Assembly (NCBI GenBank): GCA_963780165.1
Contig: CAWABB010000001.1
Span: forward strand, 1,426,001-1,490,000
Length of the DNA stretch: 64,000 nt
From: CAWABB01 sp963780165
GTDB lineage: Bacteria; Bacteroidota; Ignavibacteria; UBA10030; UBA6906
Reading direction: 5' to 3'
Part shown: one piece after another, positions 1 through 8,300 of the stretch
Layout of the letters: every line of letters starts with the position of its first letter
Numbering within the stretch: the stretch's first letter is position 1
Position numbers and translations under genes: made by a program
The notes under the pieces: model-generated
Told to the model about the DNA's origin: nothing
What the model saw: the letters and a program-made list of their open reading frames with translations, nothing else
Databases searched by the model: none

Positions 1-1723
1 TGATATCGGCAATCGACACGACTCCATCGAAGGGTGAGTACACCGCAACCCCGTCGGTTCCCACGGGCGCAGTCACGACCCCGGTCGCGGGAGCTGGACC
101 TGGACTGGCAGCGATGCTGGAGCCGGGCACCGCGATCGGTTCGATGGTCACTACGAAGGTCCGCAGGGTGCCGCGCTCGTCGACCGTACACCGCGTCGTT
201 ATAGGTCCGGCCATGACCGGGACTGCCGGCGGCGCGGCGGTCGCCGGCGGACTGGCTGCGGCCGAGGGTTTCCTTTCCTCCTTTTTCTCCTCTTTCTTTT
301 TGAGCGGGATGTCGATCTTGAAATTCCCCGCCAGGAACTTGATCCCCTCGTTTGTCTCCATGTTCTTGTCGGGGACCATGGAGGCCAGGACGAGGAACGT
401 GTTCCGATCCGTCGATGGGAGCTTCCGCTCCTGCAGGGCGAGCCGTGCGGTTTCAATGTTCTTCGGGGCGGCCTCCAGAGGATCGCCATCGAACACCGGA
501 AGCTTTAGCTCGGCTGCGGCGATCTTGACAACCTCAGGATCCGGCGGTAGCGGAGTCTTGCCGAAGTAGCCGAGGACCGCGCGCCCGTACCCGGGGTCGA
601 TCTTCTTCCAGCGCCCGAACATGACGTTGTTGAATGCCTGCAACCAGTACTGCTGGCTGCCCGGCGTCACGCTGGTCCAGGCACCCGCGGCCTCCACCAC
701 GACCGGGAACTCTCCGAGGACCTCCCCGTACTTGTGCTGGATACCAGCCTTCACCATCATGTGGACATTGGGACCGATGGCCCCTCCCGGCATCGGGAAC
801 CCGATCACCCGCGCATCGGCGGTGGTCGTCGTCGGATTGAACTCGTACTCCTTCAGGCTCTCGTCCATGAGATACTCGATGGACCGCATCTTCGTCACAT
901 CGACCTCAAGCGAATAGCCCGTCCCTTTCAGGGCGTGAGCCATCGATCGGACGTCGGGCTGGACGGTCCCGCTCGCCATCGGCCGCACCGAAAGGTCAAT
1001 CCCGTCGACTCCCGCCTCGATCCCCGCCATGTAGCAGGCGACGGCAATGCTGGCGGTGTCATGGGTGTGGAGCCACAGTGGCATCTCCGGGGGCATGATC
1101 TTCTTCAAACCCACAGCTGTGTCGTAGATTGTCTTCGGGTCGCACGTTCCGCTCGCGTCTTTGAGGCACAGGCTGTCGATCCTGACATCGCTCTTGAGCA
1201 GCTGCCGGCCGATGTCGATGTAGAATTCCGCCGTGTGGACGACCTCAGATTTGAACGGCAGGCCCATGAGCGCGATCGCGGCCTGATGATGCATGCCCGC
1301 GTCGACGATCGGCCGGCCGGTGTTCACCAGGTTGCGCACGTCGTTCATGTAGTCGAAGTTCCTGTCCCACGTCGTCCCCGCTTCCTTCATCAGCTGCGCC
1401 TGGAGCTGCAGTCCTTCGATCGACTGCGTCGTCAAGGTCACCCCCGAGACGGACCTCGTGAGGATCTGCAGGATGACGTCGGGACCCACAGCGTCCCGGA
1501 TCGCGACCATCGTGGCGAACGGGTCCTCTCCCAGGTAGAAGAGGGGCGCCTGAAATCGCGCACCTCCCCCGAATTCAAAATGACGAATGCCGGCTTCGAC
1601 CGACGCCTTCATCGCCGGGAGGAAGTCCTGAAGCCGCACTTTGCCGCCGAATGAACTCTGCAGTCCATCCCTGAACGTCGTGAGCATCACGCGAATGCGC
1701 TTTGACGTCTTCGTGAAGATCAT
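1..1723 (-). CDS. oadA: Oxaloacetate decarboxylase alpha subunit / pyruvate carboxylase B-type carboxyltransferase (partial)
   Basis: Carboxyltransferase that moves CO2 between oxaloacetate and a biotin carrier. About 574 residues are visible; the C-terminus runs off the window at base 1. The HMGL-like TIM barrel is at the N-terminus with a TTFRDGLQS motif (usual form TLRDAHQS; the metal-binding Asp is kept), a LCLKDASG lysine motif and an LHTHDT metal motif. The conserved carboxylase domain follows, then a Lys/Glu-rich and Ala/Pro-rich linker near residues 480-540. The last visible residues (VYSPFDGVVSI) look like the start of a biotinyl domain, so the biotinylated lysine lies outside the window. 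The ATG overlaps the oadG stop (ATGA), indicating translational coupling. With OadG next door, a membrane decarboxylase is more likely than a soluble pyruvate carboxylase subunit. OadB is not seen and could lie beyond base 1. Confidence 0.9.
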   Translation of the reverse strand, partial: MIFTKTSKRIRVMLTTFRDGLQSSFGGKVRLQDFLPAMKASVEAGIRHFEFGGGARFQAPLFYLGEDPFATMVAIRDAVGPDVILQILTRSVSGVTLTTQSIEGLQLQAQLMKEAGTTWDRNFDYMNDVRNLVNTGRPIVDAGMHHQAAIALMGLPFKSEVVHTAEFYIDIGRQLLKSDVRIDSLCLKDASGTCDPKTIYDTAVGLKKIMPPEMPLWLHTHDTASIAVACYMAGIEAGVDGIDLSVRPMASGTVQPDVRSMAHALKGTGYSLEVDVTKMRSIEYLMDESLKEYEFNPTTTTADARVIGFPMPGGAIGPNVHMMVKAGIQHKYGEVLGEFPVVVEAAGAWTSVTPGSQQYWLQAFNNVMFGRWKKIDPGYGRAVLGYFGKTPLPPDPEVVKIAAAELKLPVFDGDPLEAAPKNIETARLALQERKLPSTDRNTFLVLASMVPDKNMETNEGIKFLAGNFKIDIPLKKKEEKKEERKPSAAASPPATAAPPAVPVMAGPITTRCTVDERGTLRTFVVTIEPIAVPGSSIAASPGPAPATGVVTAPVGTDGVAVYSPFDGVVSIADI

Positions 1724-1932
1724 GGTTTTTCCTCGATCTTGGTGACGGTGACCCCGGGGAAGAGAGCCTGGTGCGTCGCGGTGACGGCCGCGACAAGGGC
1801 TGCATCGCCAGCTTCTTCCCGCTCCGGGAACAGCAGTGTGATCATACGCATCATGATGGCCAGCACCCCCAGGACACCAAAGGCTATGATGTATCCCACG
1901 GTGCTGACGACAAACAGGTTCGTAGAATCCAT
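1720..1932 (-). CDS. oadG: Oxaloacetate decarboxylase gamma chain (OadG family)
   Basis: A 70-residue membrane anchor/assembly subunit. One hydrophobic helix spans roughly residues 8-30 (VGYIIAFGVLGVLAIMMRMI), followed by an acidic hydrophilic tail. This is the layout of OadG, which holds the alpha subunit to the membrane decarboxylase and helps bind the metal. The TGA stop overlaps the oadA ATG, and the biotin ligase gene ends 13 bases upstream, so the three genes are almost certainly co-transcribed. Sequence similarity in this small family is weak, so the call rests on size, topology and position immediately before oadA. Confidence 0.75.
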   Translation of the reverse strand: MDSTNLFVVSTVGYIIAFGVLGVLAIMMRMITLLFPEREEAGDAALVAAVTATHQALFPGVTVTKIEEKP

Positions 1933-1945
1933 GTGTGATGCTCCT

Positions 1946-2998
1946 TCAGATTTGTGCGCCGACTCCCGATTCCATCACGAGCCTGCCCGCGGAGACCGGC
2001 CGACCTCCTCCTGCAAAGATCAGCTCGAGCCGATCGCCGATGGCCGCCACCGTACCCGCCGCCGAAGGCCGGAGGACGTCGCCCTCCAGATCCGGGTACA
2101 CCTCCACGTACCGTCCGACAACCACCGAACGTCTCCGGTAGAACTCCAGCAGCTCTCCGGCACGTCCGGCAAGGAGTTTCTCATAGTTCACTCCAAGAAT
2201 GTGCAGGAAACACCGGAAGAGTTCAGAACGGGAACTGAAGCGGACGTCGGCGAGATGATCGCGAAGCGCCGTCACAGAAGGGACGAATGCCGTCGGCGCG
2301 ACGGACGGGACGGCCTCCAGGTTAAGACCGATCCCGATGACTGCACCCGTCACCGTGCCTGCCGATGATTGCGTGTGCACGAGATAGCCCGCGAGCTTGG
2401 ATCCATCGATGACGATGTCGTTGACCCACCGTATGCCTGCACGATGCTCGAGCGCGGGTATCGCATCCAACGTCTGCACCAGGGAGACGGCGGGAAGGAC
2501 GGTGAGCCCTGTCGCGATGTCGTTGAGATGGCACGCTGCGGGCACATCAGTGTGGGATGCTGTCGGGGAGAGAAATACCGAGAGATGGAGGTTTCCCCGG
2601 ACTGCAGCCCATGCCCTCCCCCGCTGACCGTGAAATCCTTCGCCGGAGCCGGCGAGGCACACCAGGCCGTCGGGTATCGCAAGCCCCTCCCTCAACGCGC
2701 GCACAAGAACGTCAAACTGTGACCGGAATGCATGCTCGACAAACACAGCATAGTTCCAGGGCCGGGGGAGGTCAATCGAGGCAGTCGCTACAGACGTGTC
2801 GGGCAGAAGCCGCCGTGCAATATCGCGACACTCCCATGGGAGGCGTTCCGAGAGGCCGGATGTCCAGCCGGGAGCTGCGGAAAACCACGCTTCCGCACCC
2901 CGGGGACTATCTGTGAAGATGTTCATGGAGTGGACTCGCGCCGTTCCCGTGGGGTCATGGGACGGCCTTGTCCCGCTTTCCTGGCCAAAGTAGAGCAT
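1946..2998 (-). CDS. birA: Biotin--[biotin carboxyl carrier protein] ligase
   Basis: Attaches biotin to the lysine of a carrier domain through biotinyl-AMP; the nearby OadA is the obvious client. Motifs seen are HGQRGRAW (the GRGRxGR-type biotinyl-AMP loop), RWVNDIVIDGSKLAG (the KWPNDI/KxxG catalytic region) and GIGLNL. A small C-terminal beta-barrel domain follows (YVEVYPDLEGDV... GTVAAIGDRLELIF). There is no N-terminal helix-turn-helix, so this is a mono-functional class I ligase and not a BirA-type repressor. The start at 2998 follows a TTGGAG ribosome site; an in-frame ATG at 2926 is an alternative that removes 24 poorly conserved residues. It sits between the malic-enzyme-like gene and oadG. 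Confidence 0.85.
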   Translation of the reverse strand: MLYFGQESGTRPSHDPTGTARVHSMNIFTDSPRGAEAWFSAAPGWTSGLSERLPWECRDIARRLLPDTSVATASIDLPRPWNYAVFVEHAFRSQFDVLVRALREGLAIPDGLVCLAGSGEGFHGQRGRAWAAVRGNLHLSVFLSPTASHTDVPAACHLNDIATGLTVLPAVSLVQTLDAIPALEHRAGIRWVNDIVIDGSKLAGYLVHTQSSAGTVTGAVIGIGLNLEAVPSVAPTAFVPSVTALRDHLADVRFSSRSELFRCFLHILGVNYEKLLAGRAGELLEFYRRRSVVVGRYVEVYPDLEGDVLRPSAAGTVAAIGDRLELIFAGGGRPVSAGRLVMESGVGAQI

Positions 2999-3058
2999 AC
3001 AACTCCAAGAATCAACCGCACCACCGGTGTACCGGGTGCGGTAGATGCAATCTCTTCC

Positions 3059-5311
3059 TCAACCCTTGCGTAGTTCCGCAGCTTCCACGACGGCAACAGC
3101 CACCAGGTTCACGACGGATTGCACGCTCGAGCCGTACTGGAGAACATGAGCAGGCAACCGCGTGCCCATCAGCAACGGACCGATCGCGCTGGCTTCCGCC
3201 ATGCACTGGAGCGAGTGCATCGTCAGATTCGCCGATTGCAGGTCCGGAAAGACGAGAACGTTGGCGTCCTTCTTCAAGTCGGTAAACGGGAAGTACTCCT
3301 TCCGGACCCGCTCGTCTCGTGCGGTGATGAGCTGCATCTCCCCGTCGAGACTGAGGTCCTCGGCCTTCTCTTTCGCCAGTTCCACAGCCCGGCGCATCTT
3401 CCGTGAAAGCGGATGGTCAACGCCGCCAAAATTCGAGAACGACAGCATGGCTACGCACGGCTCGAGCCCCAGGGACCGGCCGGTACGGGCGGCGAGAAGG
3501 GCAATCTCAGCCAGTTCTTCTGCATCCGGTTCGATGTTCACCGTGCAGTCGGCCAGGAGAACGACGTCTTTCGGCAGCAGCACCAGGTAGTGGCTGGAAA
3601 TCCGGCGGACTCCCGGAGCGGGCCCGATCACCTCGATGATCGTCCGCAGCGTCTCAACGTAATGGGTCGAGAGCCCCGCAATCATCATATCCGCGTCTCC
3701 GGTATGCACCATCATCGATGCGAAGTAGTCCTTGAGCCGGACCCGCTCGTCCGCCGCGGCCGGTATCACGCCCCGCCGGCGACGCATGCGGAAGTATTCG
3801 TTCGCGTACGCTTTGAACCGCGGACTGCGCTCCGGATCGATGATGTCCACTCCTCCCAGATCCAGGCCCAGCCGGTCCGTCGCCTTGCGGATCTCCTCCT
3901 CCCTCCCCAGAAGAATCGGGACTGCGATCCCTTCATCCTGAATGATGCGGCCGGCTCGCAGGATCGTCTCGTTACTCCCCTGCGAAAACACCACGCGGAG
4001 CTTCTCCTGCCGTGCTCTCAACATCAGCCCGCGCAACATATCACGGCCGGTTCCAAGCCGGGCGGCAAGGCTCTCCCGGTATGTCGTGCTCTCGACAGGT
4101 CTGCCGGCGACCTTCTCCTCCATGGCCTGCTGTGACACTCCCGACGATTCCCAGACAAGGATGCGGGGATCGATCGGTTTCGGGAGCAGGTACTCGGGGC
4201 CAAAACTGAAATGCTCGTTCCCGTAGGCCTTTTCAACTTCCTCGACGACATCCTCCCGCGCAAGTCTGGCGAGCGCACGGGCCGCAGCGAGCATCATCCC
4301 CTCCGTGATGCTGCTGGCCTGGACGTCCAACGCACCACGGAAGATATACGGAAAGCTGAGCAGGTCGGTCAGCGTGTTCGGATGGAGCCCGCTGCTCGTG
4401 GCCACAATAATGTCTTGCCTGCTCCCGCGCGCTTCCGCGTATCCTATCTCAGGTTCCGGCGTCGCCAGCGCCAGGACAAGAGGGAACCGGTTCATGGACC
4501 GCAGCATCTCCAGCGTGAAGACCCCGCGGGTGGACGCTCCCAGGAGGACATCCGCTCCCTTGACGCCGTTCGCCAGGGTGGCGGCCGGATCTGTACGCCC
4601 GAACTCCCGCTGGCAATCGAGCAGGTCGCCGCGGTCAGAATGGATCAGCCCCCGCACATCGTACATCAGCAGGTTCTCCGGCCGCACTCCGAGTCGGAGG
4701 AACAGCCTCGCGCATCCAATGCCGACCGTCCCGGCGCCGCAGATGATCACACGAACGTCCTCGACGCGCTTCTCGCCCAGCTCCAGGCCGTTGATGAGGG
4801 CAGCGGTTGCGACGACAGCGGAACTGTAGAGGTTTTCGTGAAATACGGGGATGCCCATCGTCGCGCGCAACTGGTTGTAGATCGACAGACCTTCGGGTGC
4901 TTTGATGTCCTTCAGGTTGATCCCGCCAAACGTCGGCTCGAGCATCCGGACGGTCTCCACAAAACGCTCGGGATCCCTGGTGTCGAGCTCCAGGTCGAAG
5001 ACGTCGATGTCGGCAAGGCGCTTGAACAGCATCGCCACGCCTTCCTGCATCGGCTTCGCGGCGAGGGCCCCGACGTCGCCCAGGCCCGGCACGGCTGTGC
5101 CGTTGGTGATCACACCAACAAGGTTCCCCCGGAGCGTGTACCGGAAAACGCTGGCGGGATCTTTGACGATCTCGCTCGACGGATATGCAGCGCCGGGAAG
5201 GTAGGCCAGGCGCATCTCCAGCGGAGTGAGACACGGCTTGGTGACCTTCAATTCGATCTTGCCCGGCCTTCCTGATGCATGATACTCAAGAGACTGCTCT
5301 CGCTTAATCAT
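3059..5311 (-). CDS. maeB: MaeB-type malic enzyme/phosphotransacetylase fusion with a degenerate malic-enzyme active site
   Basis: About 750 residues, the normal length for MaeB: malic enzyme N-domain, NAD(P)-binding domain (GAGTVGIGCARL, about 200-215), then a PTA-like C-domain (from about residue 430). In the family the PTA-like part is usually a regulatory acetyl-CoA sensor. Counting from the ATG at 5311, the catalytic Tyr is kept (LAYLPG, Y37). The catalytic Lys position reads Val (MQEGV, V92, where MaeB has MEGK). The metal ligand Glu of GINLED is Lys (GINLKD, K134). The FHDDQHGTA motif is FHENLYSSA, so the DD pair is EN. Malate decarboxylation is therefore doubtful. The start at 5311 has GGGGAG nine bases upstream and overlaps the preceding gene's stop by 8 bases; an upstream in-frame start at 5353 is less likely. 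Confidence 0.85.
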   Translation of the reverse strand: MIKREQSLEYHASGRPGKIELKVTKPCLTPLEMRLAYLPGAAYPSSEIVKDPASVFRYTLRGNLVGVITNGTAVPGLGDVGALAAKPMQEGVAMLFKRLADIDVFDLELDTRDPERFVETVRMLEPTFGGINLKDIKAPEGLSIYNQLRATMGIPVFHENLYSSAVVATAALINGLELGEKRVEDVRVIICGAGTVGIGCARLFLRLGVRPENLLMYDVRGLIHSDRGDLLDCQREFGRTDPAATLANGVKGADVLLGASTRGVFTLEMLRSMNRFPLVLALATPEPEIGYAEARGSRQDIIVATSSGLHPNTLTDLLSFPYIFRGALDVQASSITEGMMLAAARALARLAREDVVEEVEKAYGNEHFSFGPEYLLPKPIDPRILVWESSGVSQQAMEEKVAGRPVESTTYRESLAARLGTGRDMLRGLMLRARQEKLRVVFSQGSNETILRAGRIIQDEGIAVPILLGREEEIRKATDRLGLDLGGVDIIDPERSPRFKAYANEYFRMRRRRGVIPAAADERVRLKDYFASMMVHTGDADMMIAGLSTHYVETLRTIIEVIGPAPGVRRISSHYLVLLPKDVVLLADCTVNIEPDAEELAEIALLAARTGRSLGLEPCVAMLSFSNFGGVDHPLSRKMRRAVELAKEKAEDLSLDGEMQLITARDERVRKEYFPFTDLKKDANVLVFPDLQSANLTMHSLQCMAEASAIGPLLMGTRLPAHVLQYGSSVQSVVNLVAVAVVEAAELRKG

Positions 5312-8300
5312 GACGTTCATCTCCCCGGGTGGCGTGGACCGTTTCTCCCGCATGGGTCAACGGATAGTGCTGCAGGGTCTCCTGCAGCAACGAGTGTGAC
5401 GTCGGCACAGGGCGCACCTGAAGGATCCACAACCGGCTTCCTTCAAGGGCGAACTCGATGTCAAGGGGGTAGCCATACGATGATTCCAGTCGAGTCGCGA
5501 CGGCAACCAGCTCGCAGAGCTCCGAATACTCCAGCGTGGGCCGCAGCCGCTTGTGATACGGCGCCTCGCAACGGATCGTGCCGAAACCCGCACGTTTGTT
5601 GAATACCACGTATTCTCTCTTGTCGGCCGTGATATAGCTGAAGCGAAGCGGTCCCCTCTCCAGATCTCCTTCCTTCGAGACGGTGATCTGATCTGCGGCA
5701 ACGGTCCCGGAGACGACGCCCTCGCCCAACCCCCAGCCCGCATTGATGACAATTTCCCGGAAATCATTTCTTGCGACGTTGACCGTCTGCAGGACTCCGG
5801 AAACCCTGGACCTGACAATCCGCTGAACAACGACTCCTCCCCCCGCCGACGACGCGGTCGTTCCAAGCATCTCCCGCGTGTGCAGAGCTCGATCGCTCCA
5901 CAGTCCGCTCCATGTACGCAGCAGATACTTCAGCAGATCCTGATCCCCACGAATGAACAGGAAGGTGTCGAATTCCCCGGCCCTCGCGGCAATCTCGGCA
6001 TCTTCCTCGCGGGAGCTTGAACGCAGGGCGACGAAAGGTCCAGAGGAGCCGGCCTCAGCCTGCCCGGCTGAAGACTCAGACATGCCGAACCGCCTGTACG
6101 CCGACACCACCTCCCCGGCCAGGCTCTCCGGCAGGACAACAGAGGACCAGAGGCTCCGGATCAATGAAGATTTCTGGAAACGATCGAGCCGGGATTGGCA
6201 CAGGATGGCCTCGATCGCTTTTCCCAGAGATGTGGCCCCGTCCGGGAGTTCGGCACCTTTCGAAAATATCAGTTCCGTGGGAGACTCCAGGATGTGCCTG
6301 AAGGCGCGATCGGTCACCACGAACCACGGGGGAACCAGCGCCTCACCTGCAATCCTCCCTATTTCCGCGAGGTTTGCAGCCTTCCAACCGATCAGGTCGA
6401 AAAGCTCAAACCCTCCGTCGCCCGGCCAGAGAACGGTCCGCGCACCCAGGTTCTGCGCGGCCACTGCGTCTGACTCTGTCAGCCGAACGCGGAGAGCAGC
6501 AAGCGGTGTTTTCTCTTCTTCAGACGCGTTGACAAGCGCCTCGGCTTTGTCCCACTGCCGCAGGAGGTGACGGCACCGGACGTCTCCAACTCTGTACTCG
6601 ATCGCCTCGATCGCCCTGGCGATTCCCTCCCGAAGTTGCACAATCCGCCGGTCTGCCAGCTGATCGATATCAAAGGCCTGCGCCGGTCCGCCGGGAACGC
6701 CCTCAACACCGCATGCCCTCAGGCAGGACCGCACTTCGCCGAGGGACTGCATGGCCCGAAGCGCATCGAGGCGCAAGTTCAGCACTTCAAAGACAGAGCA
6801 GGCGGTGGGGGTTCGTCGCCTGACCTCTCCGAGCGCTTCTTCACAATAGCGACGAAGCTCGTGAACGATCCGGCGAAGATGCGGTCTGGCAGTTGAGGCG
6901 ACCTGTGGGTTGTTCAGCACCAGGTCCAGCAACTGTCCCCGTTCGCCCGCAGTGACAGTGAGCCCCAGTCCGTCGGACTGCTGCAGGAGCTCGTCTATCG
7001 CGTGGCATGTCAATATCGGGTCGACCAGCCGCATCAGGATCTTCTCGATCTGATGACGTGCGCGTATTCTGCGGCCACGGAACGTGAGCCGATCGCGGTC
7101 TCTCGTCGCCCGGCTCAGCTCCTGGGACGCCTTCCCGAACTGGCTGAGCTCTTCATGAAGGGCGAGCGTGTCGGGATCCTGTCCGAGCACGCGAAGGATG
7201 TCTTCATTTGGATCGATGGCAACGAGGTCTCCCTCATGGAGGACATCCGCGCGCTCCCGGATCTGTTTCCGGGTACTGACACGGAAGCCGTGAGACTCCC
7301 CCTCTTCCAGATCGTATGCTGTACTTGCGTAGTGCAGCACTGTGGCGTGGTCCGGGTCTGATTCCCACTCCCCCGCAACGATGATCGCGGGCTTGCGGAA
7401 TTGCGCCGCCAGGAGGGCAGCGTGGCTGAGGATCCCGCCTCCCGTCGATACCACGCCCGCAGCACAGCTCAGCAACGCCCCGTCGTGGGGCTGCAGTGCG
7501 GGCGTTACCAGAATTGCGCCGGCGAACTCCTCAGGTCTCCGACCTGCGGTGCCAAAAAGCACCCGCCCGACAGCCCGTCCTGGCGCAGCTCTTACCCCGG
7601 CGACCGTGCGCTCTCCCGGAATCGGCCTTCTCGGCTCCACCGGGATTGCGCTGGCCAGGTTCTCGCGCATACGGCCTGCCTCTTCAGACAGCCCGGGCGG
7701 CAGCTGCTCCAGGCCGGGAACCGGATAGTTGTTCCGCCTGAGCAGCGCCAGAAACTCCGTTACGTCAAACGCCGCATTGCACACCCAGGTGGCGTCGGGA
7801 GCGTCCCGGTGCCGGTGGAGAGCCGTGCCGTGAGTGTACAAAGCAATGCACGCGTTGTGCTTCTCCCCGCGCATCACGTGGATTCCCAGATCCTCGGCCG
7901 GGAGAGAGAGACGCGCCGACTGGACTTCATAGGGGCCGACGGTTCCGGCGGTTCGAAAGCTCAGGAACCGCTCCAGGGGTCCGATGAGATAGGCCAGAGT
8001 GGCGGCCGCATTCAGATGCCCGCCGCCTGAAGAGACGAGCTCGGCAAAAAATCCGGGCTCGGACATCCGCTGAAACGTCTCAGGGGAGGTTCGTTCATAC
8101 CCTCTCGGTGTATCCGCCAATTCTCCCCGGGCAAGGGCTCTGCGGAGCGGAGTCAGGAATGAACGCTCGAGTTGCAGCTGTCCGATCCAGTCTCGTCCGG
8201 CCGCCGGCTTCATTTCCGAGGTCTCGGGAACCAGGTGCCCGGCCGCCGCGAACAACCTCCGGACAACCTCCCCCGTCCCGGCCCTGAAGGCATCCCGGTA

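Noticed and set aside
4211..5275. 354-codon plus-strand open frame opposite the MaeB-like gene
   Set aside because: No domain and an Arg/Gln/His-rich composition typical of antisense shadows.
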